Assembly: GCA_964526695.1 (NCBI GenBank)
Contig: CAZGJA010000091.1
Coordinates: forward strand, 82,036 to 146,035
From: JABWBH01 sp964526695
GTDB lineage: Bacteria > Planctomycetota > Phycisphaerae > UBA1845
Length of the DNA stretch: 64,000 nt
Direction of reading: 5' to 3'
Of the stretch, positions 31,692 through 40,425 are shown piece by piece. A program made the translations under genes and the position numbers. The first letter of the stretch is position 1; the number at the start of each line of letters is the position of its first letter. The notes beneath the pieces were generated by a model that searched no databases, was not told the DNA's origin, and worked only from the letters and a program-made list of their open reading frames with translations.

Positions 31692-31804
31692 GATCGTGCT
31701 TGACCGTTGGCCGCAGCGCGCCTCCCTGCGTCGCGATTCCATGCCCCACTGCGGCGGATCAAGACTCCGGCGGGGAACGAGCGATTGCCCATTCGTCTTA
31801 TGTT

Positions 31805-31833
31805 AGGTTAGCGTTCGGGCGGATCGGAATCAA
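31805..31833 (-). promoter_or_regulatory. Candidate early leftward phage promoter
   Basis: Minus-strand TTGATT (31828-31833) and TAACCT (31805-31810), 17 bp apart, in the 163-bp gap between the integrase end and the HTH gene. Transcription would run through the HTH gene, the repeat array and the recombination module. Confidence 0.45.
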
Positions 31834-31854
31834 GCGCTTTTCAAAGTCATTTCA

Positions 31855-33087
31855 TCATCCGATAACTGTGGCGATCTGCTGGGCCTTTTCCATGTCGCGC
31901 TCAGCGTAGACCGCCTCGGTGACCAGGGCGCTGCTGTGGCCCAGGAGAATCTGCGCGGCCTCCAGGCCGTACTTTTTCCGAATGTCAGTGGCGTAGTTGT
32001 GCCTCAGCTGGTGGGGGTGCCAATGAGGCACACCAGCCTTGGTGCATCCGTAGTCGATGGCGCGGCGGTAGTTCGCTGTGTCGTAGCCGGCCCCCGGAGA
32101 CCGTCTCGGCTCAGTCTTGCAATTCGTGCCAGGGCGATTACCGCAGGAAAGTGGAGTCTTACGGGCTGCGTGGCGGCTCGTTCGGTGCCAGTCCACAGCC
32201 TCGCAAGGACTGAATATGAAAGAGTCGGTTGCCTTTCCGGCGAGGAATCGTTTGATAATCCCCTGCGCCTTGGGACCCAGATAGATCGTGCGTTGCTTGC
32301 CGTGGTAGGAAGTTTTGTGCTCGCGCGGCTCATACAACCACACCTTGCCTGACATGTTGATATCGCAAGGACGGATCCTGCAAACTTCTCCGGACCGCAT
32401 CCCGGTCAACAGCTGAAGGTTTATCATGGCAGCCACTGGAGGCGCCACGACTTTGCGCACCGCAACGACGTGATTCAGGTCGGCAGGGAGGACTCTTCGT
32501 CCCTCGCGGACATCGGTGGAACCGCGCCGCAAAGGCTCAAGAGTTCTCAGCGATTGATAGACGGTGACCGGCAGGAACTCGCGCGAAGCCGCCCACTTGA
32601 AGATCATCCGGATCCGCCCAACCATGTGATTCGTGGTGCTTCGAGACCACGCGATTCGAGGACGCTTTCCTCCTTGATCCGCGATCAGCATGCTCTGGCG
32701 CACAAGGCGCAGGGCGTTGGGTCCGAACGAGGCTGCCGGCGTTTCGCCGAACATCCTGCGTAAGAGCCGTATAGCCATCTCGAAGGCACGTTGCTCACCT
32801 GATACGTATCGCGGAACCACCTCCTCTCGAAACGCATGACACACTTGTGACACCGTCGGTCCGTGGGCCGACGAGCGATCGATCTGCGCACGAGAGAGCC
32901 GACGCCCGCGTGATTCCCACTCAGCGAGAATCCGTGCAAACTTCTCGCGGCTCTCGGCGCTGCCGAACTCGCCGAGCCAATAATCCCTGATCTTTCTTGT
33001 GTCTTGATCGAAGAGCCGCACATACGCGATGTCGCGTCCGCGGATGGAGCGGTGCCGGTACGCCGGCGGTCGTTGAAGCCTGGCCAT
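31855..33087 (-). CDS. int: Tyrosine recombinase / phage integrase
   Basis: 410 residues from ATG 33087 with GGAG nine bases upstream; an open frame to 33180 lacks such a site. Domains: an N-terminal AT-integrase-like part (HRSIRGRDIAYVRLFDQD), a SAM-like core-binding region (VSQVCHAFREEVVPRYVSG), and the catalytic domain with LLTGMRSGEVCRIRPCDI (catalytic Arg), HPHQLRHNYATDIRKKYG (H-x-x-R), GHSSALVTEAVYAERD (His and Tyr nucleophile). All catalytic residues are visible, so it appears intact. It integrates and excises the element at the adjacent tRNA-Lys gene. Confidence 0.92.
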   Translation of the reverse strand: MARLQRPPAYRHRSIRGRDIAYVRLFDQDTRKIRDYWLGEFGSAESREKFARILAEWESRGRRLSRAQIDRSSAHGPTVSQVCHAFREEVVPRYVSGEQRAFEMAIRLLRRMFGETPAASFGPNALRLVRQSMLIADQGGKRPRIAWSRSTTNHMVGRIRMIFKWAASREFLPVTVYQSLRTLEPLRRGSTDVREGRRVLPADLNHVVAVRKVVAPPVAAMINLQLLTGMRSGEVCRIRPCDINMSGKVWLYEPREHKTSYHGKQRTIYLGPKAQGIIKRFLAGKATDSFIFSPCEAVDWHRTSRHAARKTPLSCGNRPGTNCKTEPRRSPGAGYDTANYRRAIDYGCTKAGVPHWHPHQLRHNYATDIRKKYGLEAAQILLGHSSALVTEAVYAERDMEKAQQIATVIG

Positions 33088-33198
33088 GAGTCGAATCTCC
33101 GAAAAGGGGAGCGCGCTCCCCCAATTTTCGAGCGATTCGCCACATCGGCCTTGAAGGCAGGTTGACGCAACGTGCGTCACTGGCGTGAGTTACAACAC

Positions 33199-33271
<73 letters not shown>

Positions 33272-33343
33272 AAGGATAAGAGCGGGGCAGTTTAGCAGGG
33301 CGGGCGGCGGTTTCAAGCGCCGGCGATGGAGAAAGCAACCGTC

Positions 33344-34873
33344 GGATCCGTGGCACTTTTGGCGGCTTGACTTGTGGCAGGATGGAAGCCGTGGGGCCGG
33401 CTTGGGATGGCGGGCCCGGATGGATGCAGGTGGCTTCAGGGAGGAAGCACGTCATGCCGTCACGGACGACACGTCAGGAAGCTCGGGCGCGGATTCTCGC
33501 GACGTTTCGCGCGCCGTTGGATCGGATGATTCCGGAAGACGAGCACGTCCCGCTCAAAGGGGCGACCTTTGCCGATTTCGAGGATCAGGCGGAGGCGTTG
33601 GCGCAGGCGGCGTTGCCGGTGGTTCTGGAGGAACGTGCGGCGCTGGAGCCCAGCGCCGAGGTGCGGGCCGGGGGTTCTGTCCGCACGGCGGTTCGCCGCG
33701 GACGTACTTGAGGAAGCAAGCGACGCAACCGGAGAGGCGCTCGCTTCACGGTCCGGTGGTGCTGCCCCATCAGCAGGCCCGGTGCCGCGCGTGCGGCGGC
33801 TCTTTTTCCCCCTCAGGTTCGTGACTGGGGATTGCCGGCGGAAGTTCTCCTGACGCCTCGCGCGGCGCGGCGGGTGGCCCGGGAAGGTTCGCTGCACACG
33901 TTCGATCAGGCGGCGTTGGCGCTCAAAGAGGATTGGGGGACGCACCTGGACGGCAAGCAGATTCAGCGTGGGTCGGAAGCGATGGGCCGCAGGGTGTTGC
34001 GGCAGCGCGAGCAGGAAGGGCGTGCGTACGAGCAGGGCTGCCGACCGGCCTCACCGCCGAACGCGCTGGCGCTGCGGGTGATCGGGATGGACGGCGGTCG
34101 CGTGCAAACCCGTGAAAAACAAGGTGAAAACGGCAGTCGCGGGCGCGAGGACAAGGTGTGCGCCGTCACGTCGTATCTGCCTGGGGACGGAACGCCGGAG
34201 CATCCGCCGGCGCCGCTGGTGACCCCGTACGTCGCCACGATGGAGAAGACGGAGGCCTTCGGCCGGATGGTGCACGTCGAAGCGGAACGACGGGGGATGC
34301 GGCAAACCGGCACGGTGCGGGTGATGGGCGATGGCGGCAACTGGATCGATCCGCTCAGCGATCGGGAGCGTCTGCACGATCGACGCCTCGTGGACTATGA
34401 CCATGCCGTGGAACATCTCCATGAAGCGGCGCGGGCGGCGCTGGGCAAGAACACGCCGCAGGCGTCGACGTGGGCGGAGCACCAGGAAGACGCGCTGCGG
34501 AACGGGCGGCTGGACTCCGTGATCACGAGCTTGAAGGCGCACGCGGAACGACTCGGCCCGCCGCAATCCGGCGACTCCCCGAGCACCCGCGCCGCGTGCT
34601 GGCGGGCAACGTCGGTTACTTCCAAACCCATCGGCACCCCATGGATTACCCGACGTTCCAGAACGAGGGTTGGCCGATCGGGTCAGGCGTCACCGAATCG
34701 GCGGTCAAACTGCTCACCAAACGCGTGAAGCGGACCGAGCAGTACTGGAATGTGCCGGGCGCGGAGGCCACCCTCGCCCTTCGCGCCCTCTGGCTCTCGA
34801 TGGACGGTCGTTGGGAAAGGTACTGGAATACCCGACCCGCATACCCCAAGGCCGCCTGAACTGTCACGGACCC
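33344..34873 (+). mobile_element. ISKra4-like insertion sequence with imperfect terminal repeats
   Basis: Imperfect terminal inverted repeats of about 26 bp: the left end at 33344-33369 starts GGATCCGTGGCACTTTTGGC and the right end at 34847-34873, read inward, starts GGGTCCGTGACAGTTCAGGC, with most positions identical. The enclosed transposase belongs to the ISKra4 type but is frame-disrupted. I see no clear target duplication. It lies in host DNA just right of the prophage attachment site. Confidence 0.65.
33454..34859 (+). pseudogene. ISKra4-type transposase, frame-shifted
   Basis: Start MPSRTTRQEARARIL with GGGAGG upstream. Reading continues in frame 1 to about 33670, in frame 3 through a zinc-ribbon-like part (CPHGGSPRTYLRKQ, RCRACGGSF) to about 33815, back in frame 1 (DWGLPAEVLLTPRAARRVA ... 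VIGMDGGRV, VMGDGGNWIDPL) to about 34578, then frame 3 again (VLAGNVGYFQTHRHPMDY, WPIGSGVTESAVKLLTK, ALRALWLSMDGRW). These segments follow the usual ISKra4 order. Three frame changes mean no full-length product unless there are sequencing errors; the last looks like a single lost base near 34578. Confidence 0.75.
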
Positions 34874-35269
34874 CGAATAGCTGGGCTATTCTCGGCTGCC
34901 CCTCCGGGGCACAGAACCTCCCGACGATTGCCCTGCACCCTCGTAATATCATGCCATTCCAAAACCCGGCAACCGGAGACTCGGTTCAACGCTTTGGCAA
35001 GGCGGATTGGACCGCGTCTGCGCGAGGGGGGACGGTTGCCATGCCCGACTTTCGTTTCCACCACGGCCTGCTTGGGCGCGGGTCTGCATCCGCGGACTGG
35101 TCGCCCGCGCAGGGGATCGCACGCCTCAGAGGTGAATCGCGGTCCGACGTGCTCGCCACGGCCTGTTCCCGCCTGCGCGGGAACGACAAAGTACGCCAGA
35201 CCGTGCCATACTGATAAGAGGCCAGAAAGAGGCTGCCCTGCGGATACCCCGGCGCCATGCGAAACCCCG
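34874..35269. other. Non-coding stretch with REP-like sequences
   Basis: No gene supported. A palindromic GTTCCCGCCTGCGCGGGAAC lies at about 35163-35183, and next to it (35190-35208) is a part copy of the dispersed 30-bp element described at 38992. Open frames here are artefacts of GC-rich repeats. Confidence 0.5.
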
Positions 35270-35299
35270 TTGGCGGAAGGGCGCGCCTTTTGCTATAAT
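35270..35299 (+). promoter_or_regulatory. Candidate promoter of the carboxypeptidase gene
   Basis: TTGGCG (35270-35275), 18 bp, then a perfect TATAAT (35294-35299), about 120 bp upstream of the ATG at 35418. A housekeeping-type promoter is likely. Confidence 0.55.
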
Positions 35300-35417
35300 G
35301 CGGTGGTTTCTCGCCAAAGGCATCGACCCGGTCGCCGGCCAGGGGGACATGCGTCGCGACGAGCGGCGCGGTATCGGCGTCCGGTTTCGGCATACCTGCC
35401 AGAAGGGAGTGGTCGTG

Positions 35418-37760
35418 ATGTTCCGTGGACAGCGAATCATGATGGGGCTCGTGTCGGCGCTGCTGCTGGGGGCGGCGCTAAGTCCGGCGTTAGCGGACCG
35501 GCTGACGTATGAAGGGCACAAGTGGGTGCGGGTGGATTTGAGCGATCCGGCCGAGTGGGGGCGCTTTGCCTCCCTGACCGGCGGGACGTGGACGACGATG
35601 GAATGCCACCCGCCGTCCTCGGCCGCTCCGCTCGATGTCGAAGTCTCGCCCGCCGAGCTTGCACAGCTCGACCAGTGGGGCTTCCGCTACGACGTGGTGG
35701 TCGGCGATCTGGGCCCGCTCGTGGCGGAGAACTACGAGCAACACGCCGCGTCGGCGTTCTTCGACGATTATCGCCCGTTGGATCAGGTCATCGCCCAGAT
35801 GAACACGCTGGCGGCGACGTACCCCGGCTTCGTGTCGGTGGTGGACGTGGGCAACACCATCGAGAATCGCGACATCTTCGCCATGAGAATCACCAGCCCC
35901 GGCGGACCGCCGAACAAGCCCATCATTTTCTACCACGGCGGACAGCACGCGCGCGAGTGGATCAACATCCCCGTGCCCATGTACGTCGCCGACTGGCTGC
36001 TGCGCAACTACGGGATCGACAGCCAGGCCACGCGCCTGCTGGACAACGTCGAGTGGCTCATCGTGCCGTGCATGAACCCCGACGGATATGCGTACACGTG
36101 GTCGAGCGACCGCATGTGGCGCAAGAACCGGCGCAACAACGGCGGGGGGTCGTTCGGCGTGGACCTCAACCGCAACTGGGGGCACGGGTGGGGCGGCGAG
36201 GGCAGCAGCAGCGACCCGAGCAGCGAAATCTATCGCGGCCCCAGCGCGTTCTCCGAGCCGGAAACGCAGGCCATGCGCGATGTCGTGCTGAATAACTCTC
36301 GCGTTCGCGCCTACTTGGACTACCACAGTTACTCGCAGCTCGTCATGTACCCGTGGGGCTACACCAGCGCGCGGTGCCCGGACGACGCCGAGTTCAACGA
36401 CCTGACCGGGCAGATGTCGTCGCTGATCCGCGGCGTGCACGGCATGAACTATGTGTTCGGTCCCATCTATTCGACGATCTACCCGGCGTCGGGCGTGTCG
36501 GTGGATTGGGTGTACGGGGCGAACCTCGCACAACGTAAGATCATGGCGCTTACCATCGAGCTGCGCGACACGGGCAACTATGGGTTTCTCCTGCCCAAGG
36601 AGCAGATCATTCCGACGTGCGAGGAGAACCTGCCCGCCGCGCTGCTTCATGCCGATTGGATCAGCCGCGCGCTGCGCGTCGCCATCCTGAACGTCCCCGA
36701 CAACGTTCCACCGGGCCAGGGCGTGAACATCGATGCGTCGGTGGAGGAACTGGGCGACACGTTCTCCGGGGACATTTCGCTGTACTACCGTTTTGGCGGG
36801 AGCGGCAACTTCACCCGGACCGGCATGGCGCCGTCCGGCGGGAATTACCGCGGCACTATCCCCGGCGGTTCGTGCGGGCAGTCGGTTCAGCTTTACGTGA
36901 CCGCCACGTCCGACGGCGGCATCGAGGTCAGCGATCCGCTTGATGCGCCGGGCTCGACGTATTCGTACAGCGTGGTTAACGAGACCATCGCGTTCGAAGA
37001 CAATTTCCAGACCGACAAGCTCTGGACGGTGCAGAATGAAAACCTCTCCGACGGCGCCTGGCAGCGCGGCGTTCCCGCCGGCGACGGCTCGCGCGGCGAC
37101 CCGACCAGCGACGGCGACGGCTCAGGCATGTGCTATCTGACCGCCAATCGCTCGGGCAACTCCGACGTGGACGGCGGCCCGACTCATCTGATATCGCCGA
37201 CGCTCGACCTCTCGGACGGGCGGGACTACTCGATCGGCTACGATCGCTGGTTCACCAACGACGACCGCGACGTTGACCGGCTTACGGTGGCCGTCTCCAA
37301 CAACAACGGCACGTCGTGGACCACCGTCGAAAGTCTCGGGCACTTCGGCGGATGGGTGTCGCACAGCTTCCGCGTGGCCGACTTCGTTGCGCCGACGGCG
37401 ACGGTGAAGGTGCGGTTCAGCGCCGTGGACAACCCGAACGACTCGGTCACGGAATCGGGCATCGATGGGTTCAAGGTGAACGCGACGGACTGCGGCGGCG
37501 GGGGGGGCATCCCCTGCACCGACATCGTCAAGCTGACCGGCAAGTGCCGTGACAACGGCGCGATCATCTCCAAGGTGGTGCTCGTCAATGAAAGCCACAG
37601 CGGGGAGACCGTGGTCATCAGCATCGACGGCGTGCCCAACGACGTGACCATCTCCGGTCGCCGGGCCAAGCTGTCGCGCTGCTGCTACAGCGGGACGCAC
37701 ACCGTGTCGCTCGACGACCCGGCCGGCTGCGTCAACCCGAGGCAGGTGGGCTGCCCGTGA
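35418..37760 (+). CDS. Secreted zinc carboxypeptidase (M14) with MAM-like and C-terminal module
   Basis: 780 residues from ATG 35418. Signal peptide MMGLVSALLLGAALSPALA. The M14 domain carries all key residues: GGQHAREW (zinc His and Glu), FGVDLNRNWG (Asn-Arg substrate clamp), LDYHSYSQLVMYPWG (zinc His and Tyr) and ALTIELRDTG (catalytic Glu). A beta domain follows, then a MAM/concanavalin-like domain (NFQTDKLWTVQNENLSDGAW ... RDYSIGYDRWFTNDDRDVDR). The protein ends with the Cys-bracketed module shared with the two prophage cargo proteins. It removes C-terminal residues from peptides outside the cytoplasm, presumably for nutrition. Single-gene unit in host DNA. Confidence 0.92.
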   Translation: MFRGQRIMMGLVSALLLGAALSPALADRLTYEGHKWVRVDLSDPAEWGRFASLTGGTWTTMECHPPSSAAPLDVEVSPAELAQLDQWGFRYDVVVGDLGPLVAENYEQHAASAFFDDYRPLDQVIAQMNTLAATYPGFVSVVDVGNTIENRDIFAMRITSPGGPPNKPIIFYHGGQHAREWINIPVPMYVADWLLRNYGIDSQATRLLDNVEWLIVPCMNPDGYAYTWSSDRMWRKNRRNNGGGSFGVDLNRNWGHGWGGEGSSSDPSSEIYRGPSAFSEPETQAMRDVVLNNSRVRAYLDYHSYSQLVMYPWGYTSARCPDDAEFNDLTGQMSSLIRGVHGMNYVFGPIYSTIYPASGVSVDWVYGANLAQRKIMALTIELRDTGNYGFLLPKEQIIPTCEENLPAALLHADWISRALRVAILNVPDNVPPGQGVNIDASVEELGDTFSGDISLYYRFGGSGNFTRTGMAPSGGNYRGTIPGGSCGQSVQLYVTATSDGGIEVSDPLDAPGSTYSYSVVNETIAFEDNFQTDKLWTVQNENLSDGAWQRGVPAGDGSRGDPTSDGDGSGMCYLTANRSGNSDVDGGPTHLISPTLDLSDGRDYSIGYDRWFTNDDRDVDRLTVAVSNNNGTSWTTVESLGHFGGWVSHSFRVADFVAPTATVKVRFSAVDNPNDSVTESGIDGFKVNATDCGGGGGIPCTDIVKLTGKCRDNGAIISKVVLVNESHSGETVVISIDGVPNDVTISGRRAKLSRCCYSGTHTVSLDDPAGCVNPRQVGCP
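37515..37760 (+). other. Shared Cys-bracketed C-terminal module, copy 3
   Basis: The final ~81 residues, from CTDIVKLTGKCRDNG through GETVVISIDGVPNDVTISG, RRAKLSRCC and a terminal Cys-Pro. Same order of Cys, Lys-Cys, Gly-x-x-Val-Val and I-x-G-R-R-A-K as the prophage copies; here with an additional CC pair. This is the clearest reference copy because it is in an ordinary chromosomal secreted enzyme. Confidence 0.6.
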
Positions 37761-37967
37761 CGAAGGCGCTCGGGCATGGCGATCTCGCTGAAGTGAAGGC
37801 CGCCCGCTGAGGCTCGAGATGCCGCGGTCGCAAGCCGGAGGCTCAAGGCCGCCGGTTGCAGGCCGGGCGTCACAGATCCGGCGTTACAGGCCGAGGAAAA
37901 ACACAACGACCCCGCGCGGCGGAAACACCCGGTGCGCGGGGTCGTGCCTTATCGGGATGGAGCGCGG

Positions 37968-38082
37968 CGTTGCCGCGCGGAGATACCCGGCGTCGCCGCA
38001 CGGACATATGCAGCGTCGCCGCACGCACATATGCTGCGTCGCCGCCCGGCCAAATCCTGCGTCGCCGCCCGGCCATGCGAGG
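37968..38082. repeat. Five tandem 23-bp repeats
   Basis: Units start at 37968, 37991, 38014, 38037 and 38060, each beginning CGTCGCCGC (CGTTGCCGC in the first) with drift in the second half (for example GGACATATGCAG). They lie in the 666-bp gap between the carboxypeptidase and Usp genes. The rest of that gap has a palindrome at 38134-38178 and three 19-bp ATGCCGGACCGCGTCGGTC-like copies around 38280-38330; no gene is supported. Confidence 0.8.
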
Positions 38083-38133
38083 CGGACGCTCCACCTTCGG
38101 AAACCAGCCCGAAACAAAGTGCGCACCCTTTCG

Positions 38134-38178
38134 CCCTCGCTTGCGCTTCGGGTTCTGAACCCGTAGCGCCAGCGAGGG
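38134..38178. repeat. REP-like palindrome
   Basis: CCCTCGCTTGCGCTTCGGGT on the left pairs with ACCCGTAGCGCCAGCGAGGG on the right around a 5-base loop. A second copy of the right arm follows about 20 bp later. It could form a strong cruciform or RNA hairpin. Confidence 0.7.
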
Positions 38179-38426
38179 ATCCACCTCGGAACCCGTAGCG
38201 CCAGCGAGGGAGCCAATTCCGTACCCGATGTCGCAGCCTGATCCAGATCGCTCGCGTCGCTGGCCATGACGCCGAGACCGGACCGCGTCGGTCATGCCGG
38301 ACCGCGTCGGTCATGCCGGACCGCGGTGGCCCTGCCGGGCCGTGGCGGTCCTGCCGGGTCGCTTCGACAATGCGGACGTGGGTGTTGTACAATCCGAAGG
38401 GGGGCAACGGCTGAAGGGAACCTGAC

Positions 38427-38891
38427 ATGATCCGATTCCAAAACATCCTGCTGCCGACGGATTTCTCTCCGCTTTCGCGTCATGCCGTGCCCTTCGCACG
38501 ATCCGTCGCCGAGATGTACGGCGCCTCGCTGCACCTGATTCACGTGATGACGCCGGAGGTTCAGCCCTTTCCCGCGCCGGACATCGGCATGGGCGTGCTG
38601 GCATTGCCGCCGGACGAGGGGCTGGCGCGAAAAGCCCTGGATGATTTCGCGGCGGAGACGCTGGCGGGGTGCACCCTGAAGATCGTCAAGGAAGCTTGTG
38701 TCGGCTCGCCCGTCTCCGAGATCACGCGATATGCGTGCCGGCAGCACATCGACCTGATCGTCATCGGCACTCACGCGCGCGGCGTCGTCACGCGCATCTT
38801 CCTCGGCTCCGTCAGCAAGGCCGTCATGGAACACGCGCCGTGCGCCGTGCTGATGGTTCCGATGAGGGCCTCGGAAGACAGCGCGGGCTGA
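38427..38891 (+). CDS. Universal stress protein (UspA family)
   Basis: 154 residues, ATG with GAAGGGAAC upstream. The Usp fold is clear: NILLPTDFSPLSRHAVPFAR at the N-terminus, LIHVMTPEV, and the ATP-binding motif GTHARGVVTRIFLGSVSKAV (G-x2-G-x9-G-S) before CAVLMVPMR. The ATP motif is intact, so this is probably an ATP-binding rather than UspA-type member. A TACAAT box lies upstream near 38389. Single-gene unit; stress or energy-state adaptation role inferred from the family. Confidence 0.9.
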   Translation: MIRFQNILLPTDFSPLSRHAVPFARSVAEMYGASLHLIHVMTPEVQPFPAPDIGMGVLALPPDEGLARKALDDFAAETLAGCTLKIVKEACVGSPVSEITRYACRQHIDLIVIGTHARGVVTRIFLGSVSKAVMEHAPCAVLMVPMRASEDSAG

Positions 38892-38991
38892 GCAGGCGCG
38901 GCCCGAAGCAGCACGGGTCTTGCCCGGAAGTCACGGGTTGGCAGCAGTGGACCCTTGGATTGCGCGGATGCGCTGTCGTTGTGCTTGGCGC

Positions 38992-39021
38992 CACGGCCTG
39001 GCGAGTACGCCAGACCGTGCC
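38992..39021. repeat. Dispersed 30-bp palindromic element
   Basis: The exact reverse complement of this 30-mer occurs at 57925-57954, a part copy lies at 35190-35208 and variants at 39703, 39777 and 39851 (core TGGCGTACTCGCC). The sequence is itself near-palindromic (GGCCTGGCGAGTACGCCAGACC). A REP or MITE-like family of this genome. Confidence 0.8.
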
Positions 39022-39055
39022 ACCCAGGCGCCGCCGGGCTCCGCCCCTTCTCTGC

Positions 39056-39556
39056 TCAGCCCTTCGCCGTCTTCAGCCCCATGACGCGCGCGCTGGGCGA
39101 TGCGATTCGCACCTGCTTCTGCGGTCCGACGATCTTGGCCACTTCTTCCGGCGACTTGCCGGCGTCCTCGGCGACGTGGCGCGCCTGCGGCTCGGAGACT
39201 TCCTCGACGACGAGCGTGCCGCGCACGCTGGCTTGAAGCCCGACGGCCTCCATCGGAATGAGCCGCCCCTCAATCGGGCAGGTGAACCGCACGAACAGCG
39301 TCTGACCGTCCTTCTCGCCGGCCAGCGCCATCCAGCATCCGCGCATCTTGCACACCTCGGCCACCTTTCCGGTGACTTGGATGGTCTTGTCCTTGTAGGC
39401 GTCCGGATGCGCGAGCACGGTGGCGACGCTCAGCTCATCGCCCGCCGCGGACTGAAACGGCTCCCCGAAATCCACATGGTTCGCCGACCCGGCGCACCCG
39501 GCGAACAGCATGGCCGACATTCCCACGACGCTGGCAATCAACGCTCGACAAATCAC
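39056..39556 (-). CDS. DUF4920 lipoprotein
   Basis: 166 residues from GTG 39556 with GAAAGGAG seven bases upstream; longer open frames upstream have none. Lipobox LFAGC at residues ~16-20 after a hydrophobic helix. The mature part shows VDFGEPFQSA, VAEVCKMRGCWMALAGEKDG and LFVRFTCPIEGRLIPMEAVG, the DUF4920 pattern with conserved CxxxGCW-type cysteines, often seen next to redox or copper proteins. It then ends in a Glu-rich helical tail. Anchored outside the cytoplasmic membrane; role unknown. Confidence 0.82.
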   Translation of the reverse strand: MICRALIASVVGMSAMLFAGCAGSANHVDFGEPFQSAAGDELSVATVLAHPDAYKDKTIQVTGKVAEVCKMRGCWMALAGEKDGQTLFVRFTCPIEGRLIPMEAVGLQASVRGTLVVEEVSEPQARHVAEDAGKSPEEVAKIVGPQKQVRIASPSARVMGLKTAKG

Positions 39557-39694
39557 GGAGTTGCTCCTTTCGAAAACCTGCGGCCCTATTCTCCATAAGA
39601 GCATAGCGGAAAGCGCAGTTTCGCCAAGTTGTCCGAGATGGCCCATGCAGAAAGCGGTTGGCGCGGATGGGTGGCGCGGTTGGGTGGCGCGAAT

Positions 39695-39915
39695 GGGTGG
39701 CATGGCCTGGCGTACTCGCCTGGCGATGACGGATGACGCGCGAGCCTTCCTCCCCGCACAGGACGGTCGGGTGGCATGGCCTGGCGTACTCGCCTGGCCA
39801 TGACGGATGACGCGCGAGCCCTCCTCCCCGTATAGGACGGTCGGGTGGCATGGCCTGGCGTACTCGCCTGGCCATGTCGGAAGACGTGCAAGCCCGGTTT
39901 CCCGGAAAGGACGGA
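39695..39915. repeat. 74-bp tandem repeat, about three copies
   Basis: Copies begin at 39695, 39769 and 39843 with GGGTGGCATGGCCTGGCGTA. The first two units match almost completely; the third diverges after ~50 bp. Each unit contains a variant of the dispersed palindrome. Located upstream of the DUF4920 gene; the 431-bp gap holds no gene that I can support. Confidence 0.85.
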
Positions 39916-39987
39916 TCCGCCGGCGCCGGCCCGCAGCGTCCTCCCCACGGACGCGTGCCGCCCGCGCCGCGCAACGGCAAGCAACGC

Positions 39988-40182
39988 TCACGGTCCGGCG
40001 GCTTCAAGAAGTTGAAACTGCACCACCGTGGCCACGGTGGCCGCGAGGTCTTCCGCGAAGGCTCGCGCCAACACGTCCGAACTGATGCACCCCGAAGCAG
40101 GCAGCAGAAGGGCGCCGACGACGAGGCGACTCAGGAGCGAACGCCGCGCGTGGAGTTTGAGCAGCCCGGTGCCTGACCTCAT
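39988..40182 (-). CDS. Small lipoprotein
   Basis: 64 residues from ATG 40182, GGAG eight bases upstream. A basic N-terminus and hydrophobic stretch (LLSRLVVGALLLPASGC) end in a lipobox Cys, then a short helical tail (SSDVLARAFAEDLAATVATV). Layout and tail resemble the protein at 40426-40653, so the two are probably paralogues. Such short lipoproteins with one amphipathic helix recur in planctomycetes; function unknown. Confidence 0.6.
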   Translation of the reverse strand: MRSGTGLLKLHARRSLLSRLVVGALLLPASGCISSDVLARAFAEDLAATVATVVQFQLLEAAGP

Positions 40183-40292
40183 GTCGTTTTCTCCGTGGGG
40201 ATCGAGGTCGCCGCCGCCGTGATAAGCCTTCAGCCCTGCCGCCACAGGCCCCACTCCACGTAGGCAGGTGCACGCCTGCGTGCTCAAACACG

Positions 40293-40332
40293 AAAAAAGG
40301 CCAAGCCCGCGCGAGGCGCGAGCCGGGCCTTG
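40293..40332 (-). terminator. Intrinsic terminator downstream of the small lipoprotein gene
   Basis: On the minus strand AAGGCCCGGCTCGCGC pairs imperfectly with GCGCGGGCTTGGCCTT, followed by TTTTTT. Placed about 95 bp after the stop of the gene at 40426-40653. Confidence 0.7.
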
Positions 40333-40425
40333 AATTCAACGTATTGCAGAGACAAAGCCGTCCCCGCCGCGCCATCGGCGCGCGGACGCGCGGCATCCCG
40401 GCGTCGGGCTGGACTGCGGCGCGAC

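Larger units (their letters stand above)
1..33198. mobile_element. Integrated tailed phage (left end beyond the window)
   Basis: A contiguous block holds phage head genes (capsid/protease, portal, small connector), terminase, DNA methyltransferase, primase, helicase, resolvase, recombination ATPase, exonuclease and a tyrosine integrase. The integrase is adjacent to the 3' end of a tRNA-Lys gene, which is the classic arrangement for tRNA-targeted prophages, so I place the right boundary at the tRNA 3' end. No tail, lysis or second attachment site is visible, so the element continues left of position 1. Several rightward genes with a visibly different composition are embedded singly. Whether the phage is still functional cannot be judged from this part. 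Confidence 0.85.

Noticed and set aside
37968..38082. Possible CRISPR array
   Set aside because: Units are contiguous 23-mers without unique spacers; no cas genes nearby. The other repeat tracts (59201, 63925) are likewise simple tandem repeats.
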